Below are positions 43,596-51,907 of a DNA stretch of 64,000 nucleotides, one piece after another. The stretch lies in NCBI RefSeq assembly GCF_014649035.1, contig NZ_BMSG01000031.1, positions 1-64,000 of the forward strand, given 5' to 3'. Positions within the stretch are counted from its first letter, which is position 1. The number at the start of each line of letters is the position of its first letter. Made by a program: the position numbers and the translations under genes. Below the pieces are notes generated by a model, which made no database searches, had not been told where the DNA came from, and was given only the letters and a program-made list of their open reading frames with translations. The stretch comes from Streptomyces sindenensis (GTDB lineage: Bacteria > Actinomycetota > Actinomycetes > Streptomycetales > Streptomycetaceae).

Positions 43596-43820
43596 ATGGC
43601 AAATCCCCCGATCGTCATCCACCGTCCGACCCCCTCGGGCGGCCGCCGGGTGACCGTGCACTACGAAGGCCGGGACGAGATACTCGGGCTGGCCCACAGC
43701 GACCACGACGTGATCGTGTTCCTGAGCGAGGCCGGCCTCGAAGAAGCGGACCGGCTCCTCGACAACCCGGTCTGGGTGGAGTGGCGGGGCGGGCGGGCCC
43801 ACAGCTACGAGGCGGCCTGA
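43596..43820 (+). CDS. Small conserved hypothetical protein
   Basis: 74 residues. An antiparallel beta pattern (VIHRPTPSGGRRVTVHYEGRDEILGLAHSDHDVIVFL) is followed by the helix AGLEEADRLLDN and a strand VWVEWRGGRAHSYEA. AGGGTGGA lies upstream of ATG 43596. Compact single-domain protein of unknown role. Confidence 0.75.
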   Translation: MANPPIVIHRPTPSGGRRVTVHYEGRDEILGLAHSDHDVIVFLSEAGLEEADRLLDNPVWVEWRGGRAHSYEAA

Positions 43821-43885
43821 CGGCCGCCGCCCCCGCACCGCCCCTGCCCCTCCGTGTCACCCCGCCGCGGCCCGCACCCGGCGGC

Positions 43886-44419
43886 TCACCCGCGCAGCCC
43901 GTCGAGGATGGCCGAAACCGTCTCCTCGGGTGTCTGGCCGGACGTGTCCAGCCACCGCCCGATCCGCGGCGTCCCGCTCCGCAGATGCGCGTCGAACGCC
44001 TCGACCGTCCACGCCCCGTACCCGGTCTTGCCCCGCGCCTCCTCCCGCTCGCGCACGGTTTCGGGCGAGGGGGCGAGCACGACGACGTGCAGGGGGCGGG
44101 TGCGGACCCTGTCGACGTAACGCGACAGATCCTCGCCGAGCACGATGTCCTGGACGACGGCCGTCCATCCGTCGTCCGCGTAGGCGTCGGCCACCTGCGC
44201 GGAGATCCGCTGGCGCAGATCGAGCTGGTGCCGCGCCTCCTCGGCCTCGTCGGGTGTCATCTCCGCGCGGCCGGAGACGATCATGCGGCGGAAGACGTCG
44301 CCGCGCACATGGACGGCTCGCGGCAGGCTCTCCGCCAGGAGCTGGGCGACGGTGGACTTGCCCGCCGCCATCACGCCGGTGATCAGGACGACGCAGGGGC
44401 CCAGGTCGGTGCCCGTCAT
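43886..44419 (-). CDS. P-loop kinase-like protein coupled to the ABC-F gene
   Basis: 177 residues. Walker A is LITGVMAAGKSTVAQLLAE near residue 15. An early acceptor-binding segment HVRGDVFRRMIVSGRAEM, the motif VVQDIVLGEDLSRYVDRVR and an Arg-rich lid (VREREEARGKTGY) follow, as in small-molecule kinases of the chloramphenicol phosphotransferase/shikimate kinase kind. It should transfer phosphate from ATP to a small substrate. Its ATG overlaps the stop of the ABC-F gene (ATGA), so the two are made together. A role in antibiotic inactivation is possible but not shown. Confidence 0.85.
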   Translation of the reverse strand: MTGTDLGPCVVLITGVMAAGKSTVAQLLAESLPRAVHVRGDVFRRMIVSGRAEMTPDEAEEARHQLDLRQRISAQVADAYADDGWTAVVQDIVLGEDLSRYVDRVRTRPLHVVVLAPSPETVREREEARGKTGYGAWTVEAFDAHLRSGTPRIGRWLDTSGQTPEETVSAILDGLRG

Positions 44420-46092
44420 GCCGTGCCCGCCTTCCTGGAATCCGCGCTCCCGAACAGTTCGCCGGCCTCGTCCGCGTCGGTCTCCCGCAGCTCGTCCTCC
44501 AGGAGGATCCACCGGGTGATGCCCACGGATTCCAGGAACGGCAGGTCGTGGCTGGCGATGAGGAGCGCCCCCTCGTAGGACTCCAGGGCGCTCGTCAGCT
44601 GGCGCACGCTGGCCAGGTCGAGGTTGTTCGTCGGCTCGTCCAGCAGGAGCAGCTGCGGGGCGGGGGCGGCGAGCATCGTCGCCGCGAGCGCGGCCCGGAA
44701 GCGTTCGCCGCCCGAGAGCGTCCCGGCCGGCTGCTCGGCGCGGGCGCCCTTGAAGAGGAACCGGGCGAGCTGGGAGCGGATCTCGTTGTCGGTGGTGCCC
44801 GGGGCGGTGCGGGCGACGTTGTCGGCGACGCTCAGCGCGTCGTCGAGGACGTCGAGCCGCTGCGGGAGGAACTTCAGCGGCACCGCCGCCGTGGCCTCTC
44901 CGGTGCTCGGTGCCAGCTCGCCGGTGAGCGTGCGCAGGAAGGTGGTCTTGCCGGCCCCGTTGCGGCCGATCAGGGCGATGCGCTCGGGTCCCTGCACATG
45001 GAGGGTGCCCTCGCGCAGCCGTCCGTGGGGGAGGCTCAGGTCCCGTACGGTCAGGACGGTGCGGCCCGCCGGTACGGCGGTGTGGGGCAGGCTCACCTTG
45101 ATCTCGGCGTCGCGGCGGATGGCTTCGGCCGCTTCCTCCCTGCGCTCGCGGGCCTCTTCGAGGCGGTCCTCGTGCAGTCCGCGCAGCCGGTCCCCGGACT
45201 CCTGGGCCGAGCGTTTGCGCTCCCCCGCGACGATGCGCGGGGCCTTCCGCTGACCGTCCAGCTTCTTGTCGTGGCGCTGGCGGCGGGCCACCTTGATCCG
45301 GGTCTCCTCCAGCTCGCGCTGCTGACGGCGTACGTCGGCGTCGGCGGCGCGCAGCATCCGCCCGGCGGCCTCCTGCTGGACGGCGAGGGCCTCCTGGTAG
45401 GCGGACCAGCCGCCCCCGTACCAGCTCACCGAGCCCGAGCGGAGTTCGGCGATGCGGTCGACGCGTTCCAGCAGGTCCCGGTCGTGGCTGACGACGATCA
45501 GGATGCCGGTGCGCCAGGAGTCGACGGCGTCGTAGAGCCTGCGCCGGGCGAAGAGGTCCAGGTTGTTGGTCGGTTCGTCGAGGAGGAGGACGTCCGGGCG
45601 TTCCAGGAGCAGCGCGGCCAGACGCAGCAGGACCGTCTCTCCGCCGGACAACTGCCCGACGGTACGGTCCAGTTCGACGGCGCCGAGTCCGAGGGAGCCG
45701 AGGGTGGCCAGGGCGCGTTCCTCGACGTCCCAGTCGTCGCCGACGGTCTCGAAGTGCTCCTCCCGTACGTCGCCGGACTCGATGGCGCGCAGGGCGGCCC
45801 GCCGCTCGGCGATGCCGAGGGCGGCGTCGACGCGGAGGCCGGTGTCCAGGGTGATGTTCTGGGGCAGGTAGGCCAGGTTTCCGCCGGTGGTGACGGATCC
45901 CGACGCGGGACGCAGGAGTCCCGCGAACAGGCGCAGGAGGGTCGACTTGCCGGCGCCGTTGGCGCCGGCCAGACCGGTGCGGCCCCGGGGGACGGTGAGG
46001 GAGAGCCCGTCGAAGAGGTGCGTGCCGTCGGGCCACCGGAAGGTGAGGTTGGAGGCGGCGACGGAGGCGCCGGGCGCGGTGGGATGGCTCAT
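44416..46092 (-). CDS. ABC-F family ATPase (ribosome-associated, possible antibiotic resistance)
   Basis: 558 residues, no membrane segments. There are two ABC domains: the first with GANGAGKSTLLRLFAGLL, LSGGETVLLRLAALLLERPDVLLLDEPTNNLDL; the second with GRNGAGKTTFLRTLTGEL, LSGGERFRAALAATML and LLLDEPTNNLDLAS. Between them a charged helical linker of roughly 90 residues (about 240-330; RQQRELEETRIKVARRQRHDKK) would reach into the ribosomal P/E site. ABC-F proteins of this shape either tune translation or displace ribosome-targeting antibiotics. Start ATG 46092 is fixed by overlap with a possible leader frame. The P-loop kinase gene is translationally coupled downstream. Confidence 0.93.
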   Translation of the reverse strand: MSHPTAPGASVAASNLTFRWPDGTHLFDGLSLTVPRGRTGLAGANGAGKSTLLRLFAGLLRPASGSVTTGGNLAYLPQNITLDTGLRVDAALGIAERRAALRAIESGDVREEHFETVGDDWDVEERALATLGSLGLGAVELDRTVGQLSGGETVLLRLAALLLERPDVLLLDEPTNNLDLFARRRLYDAVDSWRTGILIVVSHDRDLLERVDRIAELRSGSVSWYGGGWSAYQEALAVQQEAAGRMLRAADADVRRQQRELEETRIKVARRQRHDKKLDGQRKAPRIVAGERKRSAQESGDRLRGLHEDRLEEARERREEAAEAIRRDAEIKVSLPHTAVPAGRTVLTVRDLSLPHGRLREGTLHVQGPERIALIGRNGAGKTTFLRTLTGELAPSTGEATAAVPLKFLPQRLDVLDDALSVADNVARTAPGTTDNEIRSQLARFLFKGARAEQPAGTLSGGERFRAALAATMLAAPAPQLLLLDEPTNNLDLASVRQLTSALESYEGALLIASHDLPFLESVGITRWILLEDELRETDADEAGELFGSADSRKAGTA

Positions 46093-46148
46093 GGGAGTTC
46101 TCGCAGTCGGAAGCGGAGGAACACGGGGGCTTCGTATGCGAACAGCAC
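46089..46148 (-). CDS. Possible 19-residue leader peptide of the ABC-F gene
   Basis: GTG 46148 opens a 19-codon frame whose TGA (46091-46089) overlaps the ABC-F start as ATGA. The peptide is hydrophobic and Arg-rich (LFAYEAPVFLRFRLREL). Short coupled leaders are common in front of ABC-F and 23S methyltransferase resistance genes, where ribosome stalling induces expression. No strong ribosome site is visible for it. A CCGGCC/GGCCGG stem lies just upstream in the same spacer. Confidence 0.4.
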   Translation of the reverse strand: MLFAYEAPVFLRFRLRELP

Positions 46149-46401
46149 GCGGCGACCCGGCCGGGGCCGGAGAGTGGTGGGGAGAACAGTCCTGAGAAGG
46201 TGAGGGACGGCTCAGCACCGAGGTCGCATCCACGCGGAAGTCACGGGCGGCAGACATGCCGACTGCGTCGTGACCGTGTACGGGCCAGGGCCGTACCGCG
46301 CGATGATCGCGGACCTCAGATGCGCAACGTCCACCTCTATCGGAGACAACAGGACCCGCCCAGCGTAACGGAGGATCTCGCGGAGCGTCGAGGGGTTTTC
46401 T

Positions 46402-47913
46402 CTACGGCGCGTTCCGCGAGGCCGGGGCGGGAGCCCGGGAATCGGCGGCGGCGGGGGTGTGCTGGTGCCCCACGGCGTCCTCCGGGCTGCGGCGGCGGGG
46501 CAGCCTGACGTCCGGGGGCACGACGGGGGTCCGGCGGATCGCGAGGGTGCCGAGGGCGACGGCGAGTCCGGCGAGGGCGAACCCGTAGGGCGGGGTGGCC
46601 CCCATGGGGTGCGTCTCGTACACCAGGGCCGCCGAGAGCACGATCAGGACGGCGGAGAGGCGGCCGTACGGTGCGGTGGCGGCGACGACGGCCATACCCC
46701 AGAGCAGGTACCAGGGCTGGACCATGGGCGACAGGGCGACCAGTGCGAGCAGCGAGAGGCCGAGCGCGTGGGCGGGTGTGACGGTGCCACGCATCGCCCG
46801 GCGGCCCAGGACGAGGATCAGGCCGAGCGCGACCGCCAGGCCCAGTGTCTGGACGGCGGACTTGACCGGCTCCGGGTCGACGTCCAGCAGGAGGCGGGCC
46901 AGCTCGCCGAGGCCGAGGCCGAGGTCGCTGGTGACGGAGAGCGCGGTGTGGATGTTCGCGGCGACGCCCTGGGTGGTGAGCCAGCCGAATCCGGTGCCGC
47001 TGATGAGCGTGGCCCCTCCGGCGACCGCGCAGGCGATCAGTCCAGGTGCGAGGAGCCCCTTGGCCCAGCGGCGCCACTGGGGGCCGGTCGCGGCGGCGTG
47101 CACGAGGACCCCGATGAACAGCAGCGACACGGCCGCCGGTGACTTCACCATCATGGCGAGGCCGACCAGTGCGCTGCCCGCGATCCACTTTCCGCGCAGG
47201 GCGAGGACGAATCCGGCGAGCATCAGGCCGATCATCAGCCCGTCGTTGTGCACGCCGCCGACCACATGGATCAGCAGCAGCGGGTTGAGGGCGCCCAGCC
47301 ACAGGGCGCGGCTCCCGCTGAGGCCGTGTTCGCGCGCCAGGCGGTGCAGGGACCAGACGATCAGGGCGAGCGAGGCGAGTGCGACGAGCCGCAGGGCCAG
47401 GACCGCGGGAACGATCGTGCCGCCGGTGGTCCGGGCGACGGCGGCGGAGATCAGCAGGAAGAGCGGCCCGTAGGGGGCGGGGGTGTCGCGCCAGTGGTTG
47501 CCGACGCTCGCGGCGGCGTCGCCGCCGATGCCACCGGGGTCCAGGGCGGAGGGACCGACGGTGTAGACGTCGTGCCCTTCGACGACCATCGAGCCCTGGG
47601 CGATGTAGCTGTAGACGTCGGCGCTGTAGAGCGGGGGCGCGAGCAGGAACGGAGCCGTCCACCAGGCGAGGGTGACGAGGGTGTGGCGCACGGTGCAGGC
47701 GCTCTTGCCGTACTGCCACCAGGCCACGACGAGCACGGTCAGCCCGACGTAGGCGACGGCGGCGGCGACCGCCTTGGTGGTGGACCCGTGGTCGGTCCAT
47801 ACGCCCCAGGGGTCGTGAGCCGGGAGCTTTCCGGCGAACCAGCCGCCGCCGACGATCGCCAGGGATCCCACCGCACCCAGCCGCCGGTACCCGGCCGCGC
47901 TCAAAGCCCACAT
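46402..47913 (-). CDS. Polyprenol-phosphomannose-dependent alpha-1,6-mannosyltransferase (MptB-like, GT-C)
   Basis: 503 residues with about 12 to 13 predicted membrane helices. After the first two helices comes a large loop, LYSADVYSYIAQGSMVVEGHDVYTVGP and GNHWRDTPAPYGPLFLLI, where the Asp pair of the GT-C active site (SADVYSY) would lie. Later blocks are LGALNPLLLIHVVGGVHNDGLMIG and SPMVQPWYLLWGMAVVA, both typical of MptA/MptB proteins. It would use lipid-linked mannose at the membrane to extend a mannan or glycolipid. The last 50 residues are a Pro/Arg-rich cytoplasmic tail. It lies 254 bases upstream of the ABC-F leader on the same strand. Confidence 0.9.
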   Translation of the reverse strand: MWALSAAGYRRLGAVGSLAIVGGGWFAGKLPAHDPWGVWTDHGSTTKAVAAAVAYVGLTVLVVAWWQYGKSACTVRHTLVTLAWWTAPFLLAPPLYSADVYSYIAQGSMVVEGHDVYTVGPSALDPGGIGGDAAASVGNHWRDTPAPYGPLFLLISAAVARTTGGTIVPAVLALRLVALASLALIVWSLHRLAREHGLSGSRALWLGALNPLLLIHVVGGVHNDGLMIGLMLAGFVLALRGKWIAGSALVGLAMMVKSPAAVSLLFIGVLVHAAATGPQWRRWAKGLLAPGLIACAVAGGATLISGTGFGWLTTQGVAANIHTALSVTSDLGLGLGELARLLLDVDPEPVKSAVQTLGLAVALGLILVLGRRAMRGTVTPAHALGLSLLALVALSPMVQPWYLLWGMAVVAATAPYGRLSAVLIVLSAALVYETHPMGATPPYGFALAGLAVALGTLAIRRTPVVPPDVRLPRRRSPEDAVGHQHTPAAADSRAPAPASRNAP

Positions 47914-48106
47914 GACCGGCCAACCTATCGGACGGCCCGGGCCGGCCCTCAGCCCCTCCCCGGGCTCACCCGGCCGCCCGTGGCGGTCGGTCGGCGGGCG
48001 GCCGGGTGGGACCGGCCGGTCCAGCGCGGTGACAGGGGGCCGGAGCGCTCTCGCGGAAACCGGTTGGCGCGCCCTGGAAAGCGTGCCAGGCTTCAGCCCG
48101 TATCCA

Positions 48107-48182
48107 AGGGGCGTAGCTCAGCGGCCAGAGCGGCGGTCTCCAAAACCGTATGTCGCAGGTTCGATTCCTGCCGCCCCTGCCA
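48107..48182 (+). tRNA. tRNA-Trp (anticodon CCA)
   Basis: Full cloverleaf: acceptor AGGGGCG/CGCCCCT, D stem GCTC/GAGC, anticodon stem GCGGT/ACCGT with loop CTCCAAA (anticodon CCA), T stem GCAGG/CCTGC with loop TTCGATT, discriminator G, and an encoded CCA at 48180-48182. TTGGCG (48064-48069) and CAGGCT (48087-48092), 17 bases apart, could be its promoter. In actinobacteria as I know them, tRNA-Trp normally precedes secE-nusG; those genes are not here. Confidence 0.96.
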
Positions 48183-48199
48183 TCGCCGCCCGGCCCCCG

Positions 48200-48469
48200 T
48201 CACCGCACGTCGCCGCGCCAGTCCCACTGGTGGCTGTCCGGCGACCGGGGGCCGTACTCGGCGCGTCCGCCGGGCCCGTAGGCGCCGATCTCGGTGACCA
48301 GCCCGACGCCGTCGCGCAGGTCCGCCTCGTCCCAGCCGGTGACGTCGAGCAGCAGCCCGTCGAGCGGGCCGCCGACCAGCTCGCGGTAGTCGTGCCCCGC
48401 CCTGGGTCCCGGGCGGGGGTCGTCGTGGTCGGTGCCGTACACCCGTCGCTGCCTCATCAGCTCGTCCAT
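48200..48469 (-). CDS. Small hypothetical protein
   Basis: 89 residues, acidic, with a pattern suggesting a small beta protein (YRELVGGPLDGLLLDVTGWDEADLRDGVGLVTEIGAYGPGG, closing HQWDWRGDVR). The GGPLDG motif recurs in small actinobacterial and phage-like proteins of unknown function. The start ATG 48469 is the most likely; ATG 48457 is an alternative. It ends 17 bases from the tRNA. Confidence 0.65.
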   Translation of the reverse strand: MDELMRQRRVYGTDHDDPRPGPRAGHDYRELVGGPLDGLLLDVTGWDEADLRDGVGLVTEIGAYGPGGRAEYGPRSPDSHQWDWRGDVR

Positions 48470-48629
48470 GCGGGCAGCATCCCACCGAGCACTGACAACG
48501 GCTCGGTGCGAGCGTCCATCCGGCCACCGTCCGGCGGCGGGACGTGCGGTGCCGGGCCGTCCGGGCGAGCCCGCGGGCGGCCGCCAAAATCGGCGCGCGC
48601 CCGCCCCTCGGCTGTGGCACGCTCCACCG

Positions 48630-49250
48630 GTGACCATCGCACCCCGCCTGATCCCCCTGCTCGAGCAGTTCGACTTCGCGTGCGAGCGGCTCCTCGCCCG
48701 CCTGGCCGGCCCCGTCATGGACAGCGGCAACGGCATGGACGTGGGCGTCACCCCGCTCGGTGACGACGAATACCTCTGGGAACCCGTGCCCGACTGCTGG
48801 TCCCTACGCCGTCGCGGCGACGGCCCCGGGGCGCGGGCCACCGCTCTGGCCGGGGCCGGTGACTGGGGACGGGACGCGGCGGACTTCCCGCATCCGTATC
48901 CCCCGCCGTTCACCACCATCGCCTGGCGTCTGAGCCATCTCTCCGAGATGCTCGCCCTGCGCGCCGACCACACCCACGGCGGCAGGACGCTCACCCGCGA
49001 GGGCTACCGCACCCCGGGGGACGCCGCCGGGGCGGTGGCCGCCTTCGAGACCGCGTCCGCCGCCTGGCGCGAGGCGCTGCTCAGCGCCGACGACACGGCC
49101 TTGGACACCGTCGGGTACAGCGCGTATCCGAACGGCAGCGACGCCGAGGATCTCTTCGTCGACGTCGTCTGGTGGGTCAACCAGGAGGTGCTCCACCACG
49201 GTGCCGAGATCGCCCTCCTCCGCGATCTGTACCGCGCCCGTCCGTCCTGA
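48630..49250 (+). CDS. DinB-superfamily protein
   Basis: 206 residues. Helical bundle with LIPLLEQFDFACERLLARLAG at the N-terminus, DEYLWEPVPDCWSLRRRG, and metal-ligand-type His residues in TTIAWRLSHLSEMLALRADHTHGG and the C-terminal WWVNQEVLHHGAEIALLRDLYR. Members of this branch are about 200 residues and may be thiol-dependent transferases. GTG 48630 is the likely start. It is unrelated in sequence detail to the DinB/DUF664 protein at 35155. Confidence 0.87.
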   Translation: MTIAPRLIPLLEQFDFACERLLARLAGPVMDSGNGMDVGVTPLGDDEYLWEPVPDCWSLRRRGDGPGARATALAGAGDWGRDAADFPHPYPPPFTTIAWRLSHLSEMLALRADHTHGGRTLTREGYRTPGDAAGAVAAFETASAAWREALLSADDTALDTVGYSAYPNGSDAEDLFVDVVWWVNQEVLHHGAEIALLRDLYRARPS

Positions 49251-49353
49251 GCTGCGCTCGGCCGCCCATCGCCGGTACGCGGCCGTCGCCGCAGTCGCCG
49301 CTCCGGGTGTCCCGCCATATGATTCAGGGACTTAACGCACCGCGGAGCGGCAC

Positions 49354-50187
49354 ATGAACCGGCGTCAGACTCCCCGCTCAGCCAGCGCCGAAGACCTGCT
49401 CAACACCTTGCAGGACCTCACCGCGCGCGCTCGGCGGGAGGTGGAGTTCCACCAGGCCAGGGTGGAACTGGCGCAGGCCCTCCAGCGCGACATGCTTCCC
49501 GCGGCCCTGCCCACGCTCCCCGGTCTGCAGTCCGCGGCCCGCTACGCCCCCGCCCGTCACGGACTGGACATCGGCGGCGACTGGTACGACGGATTCCCCC
49601 TCGCGGACGGGGCGCTCGGCTTCGCCATCGGTGACGTACAGGGCCATGACGTCGAGGCCGCCGCCTTCATGGGGCAGGTCCGGATCGCGATGCGGGCCAT
49701 CGCGGGCACGGCGTCCGATCCGGGCGAGATCCTGGGCCGGACGAACGATCTGCTGGTCTCCGTGGACTCGGGGCTCTTCGCGACCTGTACGTTCCTGCGG
49801 CTGGACCCGACGACCGGGGAGCTGCGCAGCGCCCGGGCCGGGCACGTGGCGTCCGTGTGGGCCACCACGGGGGGCCGCTCCGGCGTCACGGAGGACCCGG
49901 GCGGCATGCCGTTGGGCATCGAGCCCGGCGAGGGCTATCCCGTCACCCGGCGCACCCTCGCGTGCGACGGGGCCATCGTGCTGCTGACCGACGGGGTGGT
50001 CGAGGGGCCGTCGCTGCTGATCGAGGACGGCCTGGAGCGGGTCCGGCGGCTGGTCGCCGCGCACGCCGGGGCGAGCGCGGCGCGGCTGGCCGACGAGGTC
50101 CTGGGCGCGGCGGAGGTGACCGGGCACGAGGACGATGCCGCCGTCCTGGTCCTGCGGCATGCCGCCGCCCGCCGCGGAGCCCGGTGA
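49354..50187 (+). CDS. SpoIIE-type PP2C protein phosphatase
   Basis: 277 residues. A short helical N-terminus (LLNTLQDLTARARREVEFHQARVELAQALQRDMLP) is followed by the phosphatase domain: GLDIGGDWYDGF with the first metal Asp, FAIGDVQGHDVEAAAFMGQVR with the second, RSARAGHVASVWA, and DGAIVLLTDGVVEG and GHEDDAAVLVLRHA at the end. Such RsbU/SpoIIE-like phosphatases dephosphorylate anti-anti-sigma factors. No sensor domain is attached. The MASE1 membrane protein gene begins 54 bases downstream and could supply the sensor. Confidence 0.92.
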   Translation: MNRRQTPRSASAEDLLNTLQDLTARARREVEFHQARVELAQALQRDMLPAALPTLPGLQSAARYAPARHGLDIGGDWYDGFPLADGALGFAIGDVQGHDVEAAAFMGQVRIAMRAIAGTASDPGEILGRTNDLLVSVDSGLFATCTFLRLDPTTGELRSARAGHVASVWATTGGRSGVTEDPGGMPLGIEPGEGYPVTRRTLACDGAIVLLTDGVVEGPSLLIEDGLERVRRLVAAHAGASAARLADEVLGAAEVTGHEDDAAVLVLRHAAARRGAR

Positions 50188-50241
50188 CGCCGGACCGTAC
50201 CGCGCGTGTCACCTGCCGACTCCCGCCGCGGTCGGTGTCTG

Positions 50242-51276
50242 ATGAGTGGTGTGATCCGCAGCAAGGAAGCCAGACGTCGGGCCGTGTACGTGGCACAGAT
50301 CCTGGGCGTGGCCGGCGCCTACTACCTGGCGGGGCGGGTCGGGCTGACGCGCCAGGTCGTCATCGACGGCGCGGTCGTCACTCCGCTGTGGCCGCCCACC
50401 GGTATCGCCCTGGCCGCGCTGCTGTGCCTGGGCGTCCGCGTCTGGCCGGGCATCGCACTGGGCACGCTGGTCACGGTCTCCGAGATCGGAGACGCGTTCA
50501 CCGTGAGCCGTCTGGCCATCATGTTCGGCAACACGGCCGCCCCGCTGGCCGCGTACGCCCTGCTGCGGAGGGTCGGCTTCCGCAATGAGCTGGCCCGGCT
50601 GCGGGACGGGGTCCTGCTGGTCTTCCTCGGCGCGTTCGCCGGGATGCTGATCAGTGCCACCGTCGGGAGCTTCACGCTCCTGCTCGACGACAAGGTCCCG
50701 CCGGGGCGGTTCTGGCTGGTCTGGGCGTCCTGGTGGGCGGGGGACGCGATGGGTGTCCTCGTGGTCACCCCGGTCCTGCTGGTCCTGCGCGGGGTGCGGT
50801 GGCCCCGCCCGAGCGACCGCTGGCTGGAGGCGTCGGTCCTCGCAGTCGCCGTGGTCGTGGTGTCGCTGATCGCCACGCGCAGCTCGCAGTCGATGATCTA
50901 CGTGGTGTTCCCGGTGATCATCTGGTCGGCCCTGCGCTTCCAGCTGCCGGGCAGCGCACCGTGCGCCCTGGTCGTCTCGGTGCTCGCCATCATCGCCGGT
51001 ACGGACGCGCTGGGACCGTTCGCCGGGCACAGCCTGATGCAGATCATGGCCAATCTGTCACTCCTCAACGGCTGCGTCGCGCTCACCGCGCTGCTGCTGG
51101 GGGCCATCGTCGCGGAGCACAAGAACATCCGCCGGGAGACGGAGTACGCCGTCGAGGAGCTGGAGGCCCTGGTGGAGCAGCTCGCGCCGCTGTCGGGGCC
51201 GGCCCCGGGGCGGTACGACGACAGGCCGCGGCGGCACGGCCCGCTGGACGGCGGCCCTCACCCGGATGCCCCGTGA
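50242..51276 (+). CDS. MASE1-domain integral membrane protein
   Basis: 344 residues with about eight predicted helices. MASE1 features are GRVGLTRQVVIDGAVVTPLWPPTGIALAALLCLG at the N-terminus, PGIALGTLVTV, FGNTAAPLAAYALLRR and WWAGDAMGVLVVTPVLLV. A short cytoplasmic coiled helix (AEHKNIRRETEYAVEELEALVEQLA) ends the protein; there is no kinase, GGDEF or phosphatase domain. MASE1 is a membrane sensor module, so it probably signals through a partner, the SpoIIE phosphatase encoded just upstream being the obvious candidate. Start ATG 50242 was preferred over upstream alternatives. Confidence 0.88.
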   Translation: MSGVIRSKEARRRAVYVAQILGVAGAYYLAGRVGLTRQVVIDGAVVTPLWPPTGIALAALLCLGVRVWPGIALGTLVTVSEIGDAFTVSRLAIMFGNTAAPLAAYALLRRVGFRNELARLRDGVLLVFLGAFAGMLISATVGSFTLLLDDKVPPGRFWLVWASWWAGDAMGVLVVTPVLLVLRGVRWPRPSDRWLEASVLAVAVVVVSLIATRSSQSMIYVVFPVIIWSALRFQLPGSAPCALVVSVLAIIAGTDALGPFAGHSLMQIMANLSLLNGCVALTALLLGAIVAEHKNIRRETEYAVEELEALVEQLAPLSGPAPGRYDDRPRRHGPLDGGPHPDAP

Positions 51277-51340
51277 CGTGAGGCGCACGGCAGTCCCGTA
51301 ACCCGCACGGGCGTATCGAAACCGGGGCGGGCCGGGCCGG
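51277..51340. other. Start of a 336-base spacer (51277-51612)
   Basis: Apart from the small minus-strand frame at 51341-51439, nothing clear is seen here. Confidence 0.4.
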
Positions 51341-51439
51341 TCAGTACGGCAGGGGGCGGCCGGACGGGGTGCGCAGATCGAGCGGCGGCGGCCCCGAAGG
51401 GGGCGGGGGACGACGGACGACGACTCGGATGCGGCCCAC
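51341..51439 (-). CDS. Possible very small protein, Pro-rich
   Basis: A 32-codon frame from GTG 51439 to the stop at 51341-51343, starting GRIRVVVRRPPPPSG and ending PSGRPLPY. AGGAGGAGG lies 8 bases upstream of the start, an unusually good ribosome site for a spacer, which is the main reason to list it. Other in-frame starts are GTG 51445 and 51448. Function unknown. Confidence 0.4.
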   Translation of the reverse strand: MGRIRVVVRRPPPPSGPPPLDLRTPSGRPLPY

Positions 51440-51612
51440 GGCCACCACCTCCTCCTGGTCAACCGGTATCTGCCCAGTCGGCGCGGCTTCACACTTTCCG
51501 CGTCCCCCGGTCCCTGGGCCCCGGGAGCTCGCCGGGTCCTGGCGCGGATGCGGGCAGAGCCCGGTGCGGTGACCCTTGATGTGCGGGGGCGCAGAGCCGA
51601 CGAGGAGGACGC

Positions 51613-51807
51613 ATGTCCGCACTGGACAAGATCAAGAAGATGCTCAAGGGCCACGAGGACCAGGCCGGCAAGGGCGTCGACAAGGCCGGCGACATGGTCG
51701 ACGACCGTACGCAGGGCAAGTACAAGGGTCACGTCGACACCGCCCAGGACAAGCTCAAGCAGCAGCTGGGCACGGACCGCGACCAGGACGGGCCGCCCCG
51801 CGCCTGA
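51613..51807 (+). CDS. MT0933/Rv0909-type antitoxin family protein
   Basis: 64 residues, charged and helical: ALDKIKKMLKGHEDQAGKGVDKAGDMVDDRTQGKYKGHVDTAQDKLKQQL. The repeated KAGD-x-VD and K-Y-xx-HVD-xAQDKL pattern matches the MT0933-like antitoxin family, where M. tuberculosis Rv0909 pairs with a toxin. No toxin gene is adjacent, so this is an orphan member, as is frequent in streptomycetes; a CsbD-like stress function has also been suggested by resemblance. GAGGAGG precedes ATG 51613, and a very strong terminator follows. Confidence 0.85.
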   Translation: MSALDKIKKMLKGHEDQAGKGVDKAGDMVDDRTQGKYKGHVDTAQDKLKQQLGTDRDQDGPPRA

Positions 51808-51853
51808 GCCGCGCCGCCGGTGACCGGGTGGCCGACGTCCGGTCGCCCCATTT

Positions 51854-51907
51854 CCGCGCACTGGTCTGCGGCACGGATCGGCTTCCGTGCCGCAGACCAG
51901 TGCGCGG
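51854..51907. terminator. 24-bp perfect hairpin after the antitoxin-like gene
   Basis: Bases 51854-51877 pair perfectly with 51884-51907 across the 6-base loop TCGGCT. It lies 46 bases after the stop codon. It is the longest perfect stem noticed in the window. Confidence 0.85.

Noticed and set aside
51613..51807. Toxin-antitoxin pair at the MT0933-like gene
   Set aside because: No toxin-like partner is adjacent on either strand; the only nearby small frame (51341-51439) is a 32-residue Pro-rich peptide on the opposite strand.
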